A DNA stretch of 64,000 bases from Elgaria multicarinata webbii (Eukaryota; Chordata; Lepidosauria; Squamata; Anguidae). The position numbers and the translations under genes are program-made. The notes beneath the pieces were generated by a model that was not told the origin of the DNA, ran no database searches, and saw nothing but the letters and a program-made list of their open reading frames with translations. The stretch spans positions 88,761,447 through 88,825,446 of the forward strand of contig NC_086180.1 in NCBI RefSeq assembly GCF_023053635.1. Direction: 5' to 3'. This document shows positions 1 to 11,904 of this stretch, piece after piece. The number at the start of each line of letters is the position of its first letter. Positions within the stretch are counted from its first letter, which is position 1.

Positions 1-213
1 CCACACCTTTCTTGCCACATCTCTGCTTCTTTAAGTGAGCTGGCGCCATCATGAGAAATCGTCTTTCGTTATTTCCCATCTGCTCAAGTACAGAGGCAAC
101 AGGTCAAGGGTGGAGCGGAAAGCTACAGATTGGAAGGAGCGAGGTGGTGAAAGGTTGTGGCTGATTTGTGCATGTAGAGAGGTGTCTAAATTCACAACAG
201 TTTTGAGGCAAAG

Positions 214-376
214 CACAAAGACCATTTGGGCTACCACCACAGTTTGCTTTCTGAAATCAAAAGGAAAAAAAGTCCATTGACATCAATGGAAGCTTTCGCT
301 TCCATTGATGTCAATGAACTTTTTCCCTTTTGATTTCAGAAAGCAAACTGTGGTGGTAGCCCAAATAGTCTTTGTG
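214..376. repeat. Long near-perfect foldback (79/78-bp arms)
   Basis: Arms at 214-292 and 299-376 are reverse complements with only a few differences (roughly 95% identity by eye) around a 6-base loop. The arms include GGGCTACCACCACAG and its complement. It carries no coding sequence. It resembles a snapback MITE or an inverted duplication; no clear target-site duplication was found. Confidence 0.75.
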
Positions 377-521
377 GGGGGGGATGTGTGTGGGTGGGGA
401 GGTTTAATCCTCCCAGTGCACAGTGGCAATTAGCGTAATGCGTAGTTTGGTTCTCAGTATCACAAAAGGAAGGCACAAAATGAGGGAACAGCAAAGCAGT
501 GATTCAGAAATGGTCCTAACA
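377..521. other. No feature seen
   Basis: The segment between the foldback and the next inverted-repeat element is a G-rich stretch followed by ordinary sequence. Nothing was recognised. Confidence 0.4.
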
Positions 522-1445
522 GTCAGCAAAAACCTAAGTTAAGGGACATGAGTGTCATCAAATAAAAAAAAAATACTAAAAAGTACAAATATTAAAAACC
601 ATGTAACAGAGACATATGTATAAAAATCTTTAATCAGAACCTGAATATATAAAACCTAAATGCTGAAATGTTGCAACAAGGTAAAAAAAAGACACACATG
701 ATGATATATACAAATTATAATCAAAGCATATAAAATCTTAAAAAGCTACATATGGGACAAATGTGTTTCCAACACCCTTCTTCATCTGTGATCTAGAAGA
801 AACGTTTTAGCCTAAATTCTAATTGAGAAAGCTTTCATTTGAGAACTGAACAAATCCATCCATGGATCTTGAACAAATGTTCATGGTACGTAAACATTTG
901 CTTGATAATATGATCATCAGAATAAATTAGCAAAAGGTAAACAATGTAGATAGAAAGTAAGAACGTATCTTTCTCCTCGACTATCCTAAAGTAGTTTCAA
1001 GACTATGGGCTCATCTACACCAAGTAGAATATTCCACTATGAAAGCAGTATGAAAGTGGTATAGTGGGACTGAAGTGCACTGCAGGATCTACACTACTGC
1101 TTTATAATGGTACTGAAGTGCACTGACACCTGTTTGGGCCCATTGACACATCTACACCAAGCAGGATATAACACTATGGAAGTGGTATGAAAGCGGCCTA
1201 TGGTCTGCGTCAATGGGCCCCAGTTGTCAGTGCACTTCAATACCGCTATAAAGCAGTTGTGTGGCTCCTGCCTTTTATATACCACTTTCATACCACTTTC
1301 ATAGTGGAATATCCTTTTGGTGTAGATGAGCCCTGTGTATGAGTAGTATGTTTCTTCTTACATGATTTTTAATATTTGTACTTTTTAGTATGACATTTTT
1401 TTAATTTGATGATATTCACACCCCTTAACTTAGGTTTTTGTTGAC
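522..1445. mobile_element. Inverted-repeat-bounded element (about 924 bp) carrying a nested MITE
   Basis: The segment at 522-607 (GTCAGCAAAAACCTAAGTTA onward) reappears as its reverse complement at 1362-1445, with further weak similarity inward. The interior is AT-rich and non-coding, and the MITE at 1007-1333 sits against the inner edge of the right arm. The family was not recognised and no duplication could be fixed at its ends. Confidence 0.6.
1007..1333. mobile_element. MITE, 'GGGCTCATCTACACCAA' family, copy 1
   Basis: The ends are inverted repeats (GGGCTCATCTACACCAA ... TTGGTGTAGATGAGCCC). The interior repeats smaller inverted blocks such as AGTGCACTGACA and CCATTGACACATCTACACC. The same family recurs at 63331-63636 and, shorter, at 11494-11622. 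It has no coding capacity and no duplication could be defined. Confidence 0.75.
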
Positions 1446-3385
1446 AAACTGAGGGGTCAGCAGAGTCAGAAGGAGGGACACAGAGAAAGAGGGATTGGAA
1501 ACAAACTTGTTTAAATAAAGGACTTTATTTTTTTACAACGCTTGTCTGATTCTGAAGTTACAAATGCCACGTGCAACAGAAACACTTAGTAGTAGCTAAG
1601 TAGATCCTAATGGAAGGATCTTGGGTAGCAATATTCAAATAAGACATAGTTCTCAGTGAGGTGGTAACTCTGTGTCAGAGTTGTTGTATCATTGCAGCTG
1701 AGGACCCAGATGATCTCCAACGCCATACAGTACGAAAAAACAACCCCCTCATGATTAGACACAATGATGGTTGGACACAATATAAAACACCTTCATATGA
1801 TCTCCATTGACTTCCAAGACGTTAAATACCAGGTTGTTCCACCCATGTCTGGAGATAAGCCTTCTAATATGAGGGATGCTTGTAAGATAGCAGAAAAGGG
1901 ACCTCCACTGCATTAATTGAAGAAACTAATTTCAAAACTCTTTAATACGGAATGAAAAACTGTTAAATGTGTTGTATTTCATTTAAATGTGTGCTTCCAA
2001 AGTAAATAGAAATATACTTACACTTTTATATTCAAATTAGCCTAAAACTGTGGCATAATTGAGAATACCTGCAGACATCTGTTTACATAATTAAAAGTAT
2101 TTAGTTTGCCACTGTTAATTGACAATGGTGATTAAGGATGCAACCAGATGTTCGCTTTTCCCAATGTTCATAGCAGTTTTGCAGGTGACTAACATGTAGG
2201 CACAGCCTATAGGACACCCTACAAGCCCTATGCCAACTGTACTAAACCTTGTGGTGGATTGCTGCTAGTCCAGGTGTATTACAGGTTAATAATGGAGTTG
2301 GGGTGTAATAACAATTCGGCAAAACCATTAATTCCAACTCACCAGGACCATACAAGTAATTTCGGTTAAGAACTCCACTGACCTGTTTTGTTCCAGAAAT
2401 GAGCATTTTGGCTTGTTTCTGGTTGCAAATGCTAGATTCCTGCTGTGCTATTGGTAGGTCTTGCTAGCATGTGGGCAGGAACAGATAACCAAAATGGATG
2501 CACAACCTGTGTTTGGGGAGGCCACATGTAACCAACAAGGTCTTTACTGCAGCCCCACAAGGGTTTCCTGACCCCTCCACCACTGCTGTGGTTCCCCACT
2601 GATTTTCCCACCACCTGTACACTCTATTCCTTCCCTCAGAGACCCTTACACATTACTCCTTCTCATTGCTGCTAGCAGCACTGAGGGGTTGTGCCCATGG
2701 ATGTGTGTGCCGTCCCCATCCCCCAAGCAAGCATCAAATGAGGTTCTGGCCTCAAGGCCATGAAGATTGTGCACCTCTGATCTAGAAGCATCCTAACGAC
2801 AAGATTCAGCCTTTTTCAAACTTGGTTCTCCATAACTCTACAAATCCGATCATCCCTGACCATTGGCCATGTTGGCAAGGGATGATGGGTGCTGTTTCCC
2901 AACGACTTGTGTGGACCAAAGGCCAAGGTATAAAGCAAGAATAGTTCTACTGATTACATTGGCCTAAACAGCTGGGCCAAAGCTGTTCACCTTCACAGTG
3001 CTAGTTTATACCAGTTCTTACGTCCACCTACACCTCATACATCTCATGAAGGCCAGTGATACCTGTTAATTGGGCTTTAAAACCACAAATGATTTAACAC
3101 ACACAAAATGGCAACAAATGCATCTATAATCCCGTAGATCTAGTTTTCTACGTAGTTTACAAAGATAAACCAAACACTGGTGGGCCTCCACTTTAATAAC
3201 AGTCAACTGTTTGGTTTTCCAGCACAGGTTATCTTGGTGAAATACATTTCTCACGCCTCTAGAGGAAAGGTGTTCACATTTTCTTTCTTCATGGAATCCT
3301 TTTCTGTGTCCATTCATTTGCTGAGGAGTGCCAGTGCGGCACAGAAGACTTGGGCTACCAGCCAGTCTATTGGGCTTCACTGGCC
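1446..3385. other. Non-coding flank, mostly unrecognised
   Basis: AT-rich sequence with no gene-like frame. Around 2811-2930 there is a degraded member of the foldback family better seen at 13413-13530 (CTGACCATTGGCCATGTTGG in its centre). Nothing else was recognised. Confidence 0.4.
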
Positions 3386-3433
3386 TGGTTCAGAAGACAC
3401 TTTAAACCACAGCTTTAACCATGGTTAAAGCCA
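3386..3433. repeat. Fragment of the 'TTCAGAAGACAC' hairpin family
   Basis: The sequence TTCAGAAGACACTTTAAACC followed by ACAGCTTTAACCATGG matches the arm of the hairpin MITE at 4601-4833. Only one arm and part of the inner palindrome remain. Confidence 0.55.
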
Positions 3434-4600
3434 CTGTTGCCTTGCTTGAACTGGAGTTGAACTGGAGTTTTCCTGCACTGCAAGAAAACATAAGCTGTGC
3501 TTGCAAGCTATCATTCCAAGGGAAAACTGCTCCCATTACTGCCCTGGAAACTTGTGTTGAGGTACAGTATAAAAAAATCTATTAAGTAAATTAGTAAATT
3601 ACTGATCTCATGGAAGAACGACAGGGGTCTCCAGAACAGTTTTAAAACCCACAGCTTAGAGGATCTGCCCAGAAGTGAGTGACTCCTGCTGCTTCTGACC
3701 TTGTCTGTTGCTGCTGAGAAGCAGGAAGAGATTTTCGTCTCAGCAGCTTTTAAAAGTGGCCTTTGAAGTAGCCATTTGGGGGACTTTTACCTCACTGCAT
3801 CAGTTTATTTTAAAAATGGATAGAAAGATACCGCCAAGAGCACACCATCTCCTTACTGGCGACATGCACCATCACTTCTGTGTTGTAAAAATATTTGTTG
3901 CTTATGTAACAATTAATTACAATTGCTAAAATAAATAAAATAAATATGAGGCTGCACTTCTAGAATGGAACTCTGCATTCCCAGGAGTCATGGCACACTT
4001 GTGGAGAGGAGCCTTTGCCGACTGCCGTTTGGTAGCCTGGGGAAATACCACCCACTAGGTAAGAGCCATTATAGGTTTCCTGCCTTGTCCCTTCAGAATC
4101 CAGAGTGTGCAAAGCAAGCAGCAACCTCAGGACTTAGAGCAGGAGCAAACTAGATGTGACATGCCAGTGTTATTAATGCCCTGACAAGTTTGTTTCCCCC
4201 CCTGATGAACTCCAGCTTTGGGAAGCTGCCATTTTGAGCACAGGAATTTAGGAAGAAGAGGTGTGTATGGAGCGCCTCACCTTTCCTTTCTGGCTGGTTT
4301 CCAACTCAAGATCACTCCCAAGCTGGCTTTCCCCCTGTGGGGTTCAACTCCTGTATTCATACCACTGCTCTGCTTAAAGATGGCGCCACTTCAGGCTTGT
4401 TTTCCATGAAAGAAACACAAATCTGTCATGTAACATATAGTTTCCACCTGAGGTGGTGGGGAGAATATGATTTCATAAGAGGGGCTCATTGGCTTTCCTC
4501 TAGGCCCAACTGTTCTCTGCAGGGCTAACCTGGGGGCTGTCTTAATGCACGGAAAACCCTGGGAATTTACCCCAACTTTTCCCTCCAAAGCAAGACAATG

Positions 4601-4833
4601 GCCCCATTCAAAAGACACCTTAAACCACGGCTTTAACCACGGTGGTTAAGCCAGAAAGCCAGACTGTGTTCAGAAGACACCTTAAACCACAGCTTTAACC
4701 ACACTGAATAAAGCAAAAAGCCTTATTCGCCGTGGTTAAAGCTGTGGTTTAAGGTGTCCTCTGAACACAGCCTGGTTTTCTGGCTTAACCACCATGGTTA
4801 AAGCCGTGGTTTAAGATGTCTTCTGAACGGGGC
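4601..4833. mobile_element. Palindromic MITE, 233 bp
   Basis: The element folds on itself: GCCCCATTCAAAAGACACC at the left pairs with GATGTCTTCTGAACGGGGC at the right, and a second inner palindrome repeats the AAACCACAGCTTTAACCAC motif. CAATG flanks both sides (4596-4600 and 4834-4838), a possible 5-bp duplication, although TIR choice makes its length uncertain. No coding capacity; family not recognised. Confidence 0.7.
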
Positions 4834-5597
4834 CAATGATGCACAAGACAACATCACCTTGCCTCACTCCAGAGTTGCAGCAGAGGCGTGGCCTGGCGGT
4901 GCCTAGTGGAAGGTGACCTACAATTTGTCACCTTCCACCAGGAAGAGGGTGGGGTGGGGCCCTCTGGTCTCTAGATGGCCACCCAGAAACCCCGCACTCC
5001 CTCCTTGGTGTTTGGATTATCTGACGCCACCCCGGGGGAGGGAAACCATGGGGGCTTCCAAGAGACACAGCGCCAACCTGGTGCCATGAAGGTACCCCCT
5101 TGATCTCTGTCCGTCTCAGAAATGGAGATACAATTGACAGAAAGCTGAAACTGGGTTAATTAACCATTACTCATTTTAATTGATTTAGATGTTAAAGGGA
5201 ACTGAACAAAGTGAGCGTTATTAGTTGTTGGTGTTTGGCTGCTAAACCTCATTGTGGTACAATTCTGTGCATATTTACTCAGATGTAAGCCCCACTGTGT
5301 TCAATGGGGCTTACTCCTTACTATGCATGCTGTGGTTTGCAGCCTTATAGTGCAATCCTATGCATATCTACTTGGTTACAATGTAATGATTATATGTCTT
5401 GGCATCCCCTTTAAATATAGAATTAAATATCAACAGCTCAGGCTACTGACAATTTAGTAATCACACACACACACACACACACACGATTTGCGAAAAGATT
5501 ATGTTAATGCTGTTTTTGTCACCAGCTTCCATTTCTTTATGAGCAGCAGCAACAAGCAGGACAAGGCACTGATGCCTTTGGCTCTACAGGTTACAGA

Positions 5598-5600
<3 letters not shown>

Positions 5601-5648
<48 letters not shown>
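5601..5648. repeat. (GT)n microsatellite
   Basis: About 24 uninterrupted GT units. The Cys-Val repeats read through it in some frames are artefacts. Confidence 0.95.
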
Positions 5649-5651
<3 letters not shown>

Positions 5652-7094
5652 ACTGCCTCAGAATCTCCTGCAGACGTCTCAAGTAATCAATGTTCCTGCA
5701 CTGCCTTCGTGGCTCACCCACCCACACAAACCCTATCACAGCCTCATGTTTTGGGCAAAAAGAATTTGACAGCAAGAAAAGGGGAGGGGAGGGGAAGAGA
5801 ATAATATCTCCAACGAAGCAAAAGGATGCGCACATTTCTGGCTTTAAAAGTATCAAATCTAGGGGGGAGGATCAGGAGAACATTTAATGAGCAGAACCCA
5901 GAGTACAATTTCTGGGAAGTTCTCCTGCACAATCTCTACTGCACTGAGCTGTGAAAACTATTCGTTGTACTGAGGCAGGAAATTAACTTCTTTCCTTCTG
6001 CCAATAATTTAGAACTGGATTTTGAGTTTTTACACACACACACACGTGTGCATACACACACACCCCTTAGATTTCTCTCAGCAGCACTTTCTTGCACTCA
6101 CTCTCTTTTCTGGGGAAGAAAACGTAGGAAAGACATGAACACCCTTTGCTTCACTTATCTCATTTTTTTTAATGCTTTGGATGGAAGCAAGGCAGTTTTC
6201 TTGCCAAGATTTGCTGTCCACTGGGAAAGAAATTCTCCACTCAGGAAGAAAAAATAACTTTTAATGCTGATGGGTGAGCCTCACCACCAGCCAGCCCAAC
6301 ATCTCAACATACTTCATTGGTATGGTCTGGGAGCAGTTGCTGCGGTGTTGCTGAAGCTAAACAGCTGTAACCTGGATGACAGACCACTGGGAAGGCAGCG
6401 AAGAGAAACATATACTTACAAACAAACATACCAACAATCGTCTTGTAGTATTAGTTCCTGCAAACTTTATAAAATGATGCCACAGGAGACTGAGACGTGT
6501 AACCAACTTAATACTGTGAAACTCTTGCTATCATTGATCTCAACCTGACTGCTGCCCTAGATTTCACTCCTCTGCCTGGGTTCCCACCTCCTCACCCTGC
6601 AACTTCTTCCCTTCATGCGCCCACGCATGGAGCACTTTATTTCCTGCTATCATTACAAGTTTGGGCTACCAAGTATTAAAGGCATTTTTCCATTGCAATG
6701 GACAGTCCATAGTTTTTGTGTCTAAGGGCCAAACCAGACACGTATGGCATGAATATTAAGCATGCACTTGCCCACTCTGCTATAAAGTGGGAGCAGGGAA
6801 TTGATTTTTTATCCTTAAAGGAGTGTCAGGGAAGGGGAAAGATACCTGCCCTACTTCACCATGCTTTAAACTGTCCCCACCTACCCACCCAGCTCACTTC
6901 CTTTGTTGAAGCTGGGCTGAGGGGTAATGACTTAATGCAGTATTTACCCTGGTTTGCCCTTGAATTATCCGCCCTCGTTTCCATAGCGTGTGAAAGCCTG
7001 ATCAAGCGGTTTTATGATTCATTCATCTTTACACCTCTCCTCTCCTGCGCACCAGCGTATCGCTGTTCTTCCGTTGAGATGCACATCCCCCCTT

Positions 7095-7136
7095 TTCTTA
7101 TCTATAGATGTGAAGGATAGCATCTATAGATAAGAA
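7095..7136. repeat. Perfect small hairpin
   Basis: TTCTTATCTATAGATG at 7095-7110 pairs perfectly with CATCTATAGATAAGAA at 7121-7136 across a 10-base loop. No function can be assigned. Confidence 0.7.
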
Positions 7137-8200
7137 ATAAAAGAATAAACGGGTGGGAAAGGAAGGGGGCAGCCAGAGGGAGGGTCCCTCTCTTCCTCCC
7201 CATTTGGCTGTACAGTTCCTCTTCCCCCTACTTAATTATTATTATTATTATTATTATTATTAATAGATGTGAAGGATCGCTTTTATAGATGAAAAAGTAA
7301 AAGCGGGGGGGGGGAGGGAGAGGAAGACAGGGACACAGACCAGCACTCCTCCCTCTGATCTCCCTCTAGCCCCGTTCCTTCCACACTCTCCATTTTTTTT
7401 TTATCTGTAGATGCGATCCTGTAAATGACTAACATGAAACCAGTTTGTTAGTTATAAAACACTGCACATACCTGCGGATTCCATCAGCTGCTGTTCAAAA
7501 AGAAGTTGCTCTCTGACCAAGGGGAGAGGATAAGAGAAAGGAAAAGAGAAATAAGGGCTTAAATACATTTACCGAGCAGTAAAGAGAAATATATTGTCCC
7601 CCACCCAATTATTTGTCCTGCTTTCCGAAAATAAACTTGGTTTTCAAAAACAGCAGTGTTTCAAGTTTCAAGTGCAGTGCATATACGATGTAGCTAATTA
7701 AAATAACTTGCATGAAATAATGTAAATGAAATGAAATCAATCAATCAGTTAAACTTCACGTAAGTACTCTGAAATAACCAGCTGATCCTTATTTATAAAC
7801 AAGGAAGAAAGAATCAATTCATAATTCAAAACAGACAAAATTCTAACTAGTACAGCACTGTTGTTTTTTAAGCTGTCAAGGGAATGTAGAATAATGCATA
7901 CTTACTCCTTCTACATAAAAAGGATAACATCTACACTAAAGACCAGAGAATCCAAAAAAGTATACAGTAAGCTTCAACCCCCCCCCCCCCACTTTTTAAA
8001 AGAAACACCATGATTTGTTTTTACAGGATCTTTTCCCTTACTGTACTGGCAAATGTGTGTGATTTAAATTGAGAAAATAGTGTAGGGGGTTGGGAAGGTT
8101 ACAGAAAAACACTTTCCTTGGTGCTCTTGTCCTGATCTAAAATACTTCGTATTGATACTTTTGCTTCTTCTTCTTTTATGTAGGCAATCCTGTTCATGTT

Positions 8201-8492
8201 TAGTTAGGAAAGGAGGACAGGGCTCTTGTATCTTTAACAGTGGTATAGAAAAGGGGGTTTCAGCTGGTGTCATTTGTACACATGCAGCATCACAACAGTT
8301 AAAACTGCAGGAGCCCTGTCCACCTTTGAATCTGGTCATGCTAGGCAGGGCTCCTGCAGCTTTAACTGTTGTGATGAAGAGGGAATTTCCCTAGGTGCTG
8401 CATGCATACAAAGGACACCTGCTGAAATTCCCTTTTCTAGACAACTGTTAAAGATACAGGAGCCCTGTCCTCCTTTCCATATGGTCACCCTA
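8201..8492. mobile_element. hAT-type MITE ('AGGGTGACCATATG' family), apparent dimer
   Basis: Two units lie side by side in opposite orientation: arms near GGAGGACAGGGCTC, TTAACAG and GCAGGAGCCCTGTCC occur twice. The right end, CATATGGTCACCCTA, is the family terminus also seen at 23574-23794 and 62327-62498; the left end is degraded. No coding capacity. Confidence 0.72.
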
Positions 8493-9168
8493 GTTTAGTT
8501 TGGCCCTTAACTACCTTCAATCCCTAGTATCTCTGGTTAAAAGGATCAGTTAGGAAGTGATACAAACAGGGATGGGCCTTCATTAGGCAGCGTGAAGCAT
8601 TCACCTCAGGTGACAGACGCAGGCGGGCATCAGCCTCAGCCCCCTGGCTGTTCTCATGAACTCTCTGGCTGTCCCCAACTGTGGGAGGCCAGAGCAGTGT
8701 AGGAGAGACAACCTGTCTTGGACCCCTCAATGTAGACTGTGATGGAGGTCACTATCCCATTGCCATTGTTGAAGTATGAATCAATTGCCAATTCAGTCAG
8801 CTTCTGTACATGGACTGGGCAGCAAAATGTCTTAGGCCAGCCCGGGATACAAAGGCCTGGACCCTGGGTAACTGCTGCCAGTGTACGCAATACTGGGCTA
8901 TACGGATGAACGTTCGAACACATTTGAAAGTAGATTAGTATGTTCAAATGCTGCATACACTGAATGAATCATTGATGTCCTGTGTCACATCTTGCCTGGC
9001 CTTACTTGCCTAAGCAGTACTTACAGCTATCTAGACTTGCGTAAGTCCACCAGGACTTGCAGTTGTGTAGACATGCATAAGACTGCGCGATTAATGCATA
9101 AACAGTGTGGAGACATTATGCCATATGTTTTAGACTAACCAAGTTGCTTCCCAAATGAGAAACAAAGA

Positions 9169-9225
<57 letters not shown>

Positions 9226-9889
9226 GTAAATCAAAGCTAAGCTGATGATAAGGCAAGCCAAAATGGAATTTGAGGAGCAGAAACATTACTCCTGAATATG
9301 TGTTTTTTGCTTCTTTTTCTGGAAGGTTAAATTTTGGGGCAGCACATTTTCAGTAGATTAGCCAGTAGATTAGCTAATGCTATGACATTTTGGGCCTAAG
9401 GGCCCAATTCAAAACTTGAAAGGGTATAGGGGGGCAGATTCCAGAAGTAGGCTGGGCTGAAAACAAAGGGGGCATGGCAGTCATCAAAGGGGCTGGGGTC
9501 AATGGAGACAGAGACTACTGAATATATTTTCAAATTTTATTTTACCAATCTATTATATGTTCTACTTAAATTTACATCTCAGGTCACGTTTACTCATATG
9601 TAAGCAAGAACGAGCAACACAGAAGCTATGAGCTGGGTTGTGGGCAGGTGAAACCAGAGGTCATGATGGTAACAAGCTTGTGTGTAGCAACACCATCAGT
9701 GCCAGCCAACATTAGGAGCTCGGAAAGACTCTCCAAAAATAAATGCACTTTTCCATCAGGAAAGTTCATCAGTACCACCCTGACTCAGACTAGAACCAAA
9801 GGGACTTTGCCCATCACTGAGGGCCTTCAATAGCCTGGCCCTCTGCTCTGAAGTATTCCAAAACCAGCAGGTATTTCTATGCTTGTATC
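8493..9889. other. Non-coding flank, nothing recognised apart from a microsatellite
   Basis: Ordinary sequence without gene-like frames. An interrupted (CA)n tract lies at about 9174-9225. Confidence 0.45.
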
Positions 9890-10597
9890 AAGATGGGGGA
9901 TACTTGGCTCAGCAATACTACAAACAAGAAAGATCTTGGAATTGTTGTAGATCGCAAGCTGAATATGAGCCAACAGTGCAATATGGCTGCAAGAAAGGCA
10001 AATGCTATTTTGGGCTGCATTAATAGAAGTATAGCTTCCAAATCACGTGAGGTCCTGGTTCCTCTCTATTCGGCCCTGGTTAGGCCTCATCTAGAGTATT
10101 GCGTCCAGTTCTGGGCTCCACAATTCAAGAAGGATGCAGACAAGCTGGAGCGTGTTCAGAGGAGGGCAACCAGGATGATCAGGGGTCTGGAAACAAAGCC
10201 CTATGAAGAGAGACTGAAAGAACTGGGGATGTTTAGCCTGGAGAAGAGAAGACATGATAGCACTCTTCAAATACTTAAAAGGTTGTCACACAGAGGAGGG
10301 CCAGGATCTCTTCTCGATCCTCCCAGAGTGCAGGACATGGAATAACGGGCTCAAGTTAAAGGAAGCCAGATTCCAGCTGGACATCAGGAAAAACTTCCTG
10401 ACTGTTAGAGCAGTGTGACAATGGAATCAGTTACCTTGGGAGGTTGTGGGCTCTCCCACAGTAGAGTCATTCAGGAGGCAGCTGGACAACCATCTGTCAG
10501 GGATGCTTTAGGGTGGATTCCTGCATTGAGCAGGGGGTTGGACTCGATGGAGTTGTAGGCCTTGTAGGCCCCTTCCAACTCTGCTATTCTATGATTC
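9890..10597 (+). mobile_element. CR1 LINE, 3' part (end of reverse-transcriptase ORF plus 3' end)
   Basis: The translation begins at the [10 protein letters not shown] region and runs through [19 protein letters not shown] and [15 protein letters not shown], the C-terminal thumb region of CR1 ORF2. The frame shifts after FSLEKRR, and the rest of the ORF end is recognisable only in nucleotides. The 3' end shows the sauropsid CR1 signature GGGTTGGACTCGATGG and ends in CTATTCTATGATTC. It is 5'-truncated, as usual for CR1. The 33-kb copy is nearly identical over the shared part, so both are fairly young. Confidence 0.9.
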
Positions 10598-11166
10598 TTT
10601 GCTCCAGTTTTTCTTATCTCCACAACAGCGGATAATAAAAAATAATATATTTCAGAAGGGGAGTTGAGAGGATAAGTTCATTAATGATGAATGTGCAGTA
10701 GTGATTCTTGTGGTGAAGTGTATCCTTGAAAGAAATCAATAGTTCTGTGTACCAGGCAGCTTGGCAAGGAGTTGTTAGCATTCTGAGTCATCGGGACGGC
10801 CTTTAACTGAGTTTCTCCCCAGTACTGAACAACAGATTCTACTCCCTGTTGGTGTTTGGAAAGCATGTCAGGGTCTAAAGCCTTTTATTTAGAGATGTAC
10901 ACCACAGGGTCTGTGCTGAGATTCTAATGGTGAAGGCAGAGATGCTTTTGAAAAGAGAAGTCGTAGCAGGGGCTTCACCTGCAGTGTGAGCCTGGCTGTG
11001 CAATTTACATGACAGGCAGGCAGAGAGACGCCCAAGTTGAATACTGGTTGAACCGTTGGTCTTGCCCTTCCACTCCAAGCTTCAAGTGGGCTTTCAATCA
11101 TGCAGTATAACCTTTGCAGTGCGCCCCATTTTAGCACTTTAAAAAATAATAATAATGAATTTTAAG
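10598..11166. other. Non-coding, nothing recognised
   Basis: No gene-like frame or recognised repeat between the CR1 tail and the next LINE tail. Confidence 0.4.
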
Positions 11167-11171
11167 TATTA

Positions 11172-11204
<33 letters not shown>

Positions 11205-11345
11205 TATTTATATAGCACCATCAATGTGTATGATGCTGTACAGAGTAAAACAGTAAATAGCAAGACCCTGCTGCATAGGCTTACATTCTAATAAAACCAT
11301 AATAAAACAATAAGGAGGGGAAGAGAAAGCAAACAGGCACAGGGT
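11167..11345 (-). mobile_element. L2-like LINE 3' end, same family as the 57-kb copy
   Basis: The ATT-rich tail is followed by TATAGCACCATCAATGTGTA and ATAGGCTTACATTCTAATAA, matching the 3' end of the element at 57378-59711. It is severely 5'-truncated. Confidence 0.75.
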
Positions 11346-11396
11346 AGGGTAAACAGGCACTGGGTAGTGCCAAAATGCTTGCCTGAGTATCTTTTA

Positions 11397-11399
11397 ATA

Positions 11400-11431
<32 letters not shown>

Positions 11432-11441
11432 AATAATAATA
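11397..11441. repeat. (GAT)n/(AAT)n microsatellite
   Basis: A run of GAT units passes into AAT units. The Ser or Ile homopolymer frames across it are artefacts. Confidence 0.9.
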
Positions 11442-11471
11442 AAGAAGCAGCAGCAGCAGCAAATGAACACT

Positions 11472-11820
11472 TCATAGAATCATAGAATCATAGGCAGGAT
11501 CTACACTACTGCTTATAACGGTTTGTAATGGTTATGACAACTGTTCAGGCCCAGGACACATTACAAATAGAGTTTTCATACTGTTTTAAAAGTGTTATAT
11601 CCTGCTTGGTGTAGATTGGCCCTATAGTTGGAAGGGCCTATAAGGCCATTGAGTCCAACCCCCTGCTCAATGCAGGAATCCACCCCAAAGCATCCCTGAC
11701 AGATGGTTGTCCAGCTGCCTCTTCAATGCCTCTAGTGTGGGAGAGGCCACAACCTCCCTAGGTAACTGGTTCCATTGTCGTACTGCTCTAACAGTCAGGA
11801 AGTTTTTTCTGATGTTATAT
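11472..11820 (-). mobile_element. CR1 LINE 3' end, minus strand, split by a MITE
   Basis: It starts with the CR1 tail TCATAGAATCATAG, is interrupted by the MITE at 11494-11622, and resumes at GTTGGAAGGGCCTATAAGGC. It continues through the end of the ORF (complement of the SLRQLDNHLS and RQWNQLP-type region) to about 11820, where it is 5'-truncated. Confidence 0.85.
11494..11622. mobile_element. MITE, 'GGATCTACACTACTGC' family, short copy nested in CR1
   Basis: The 129-bp insert starts GCAGGATCTACACTACTGC and ends CTGCTTGGTGTAGATTGGCCC, matching the family at 1007-1333 and 63331-63636. It splits the CR1 tail exactly where an unbroken tail would read CATAGAGTTGG; ATAG occurs at both junctions and may be a remnant of a duplication. 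Confidence 0.75.
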
Positions 11821-11904
11821 CACTATACCCCTGGACTTATAGAGTACTGTCCAATGTTAGTTCTACTTAGAGTAGACCCATTGAAATGAATGGGGCTTAA
11901 GTTA

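Larger units (their letters stand above)
4839..8200. other. Non-coding flank with microsatellites and small hairpins
   Basis: No gene-like sequence. It contains a degraded squamate-type short repeat near 5254-5370 (AGTAAGCC/GGGGCTTACT inverted motif), (CA)n at 5462-5484, (GT)n at 5601-5648, short CA tracts near 6031-6062, (ATT)n at 7226-7262 and a C-homopolymer near 7977-7990. Related A-rich motifs containing AGATGTGAAGGAT occur at about 7100-7160 and 7262-7320. Confidence 0.5.

Noticed and set aside
5488-5804. Frames with long Cys-Val runs
   Set aside because: They translate the (GT)n microsatellite.
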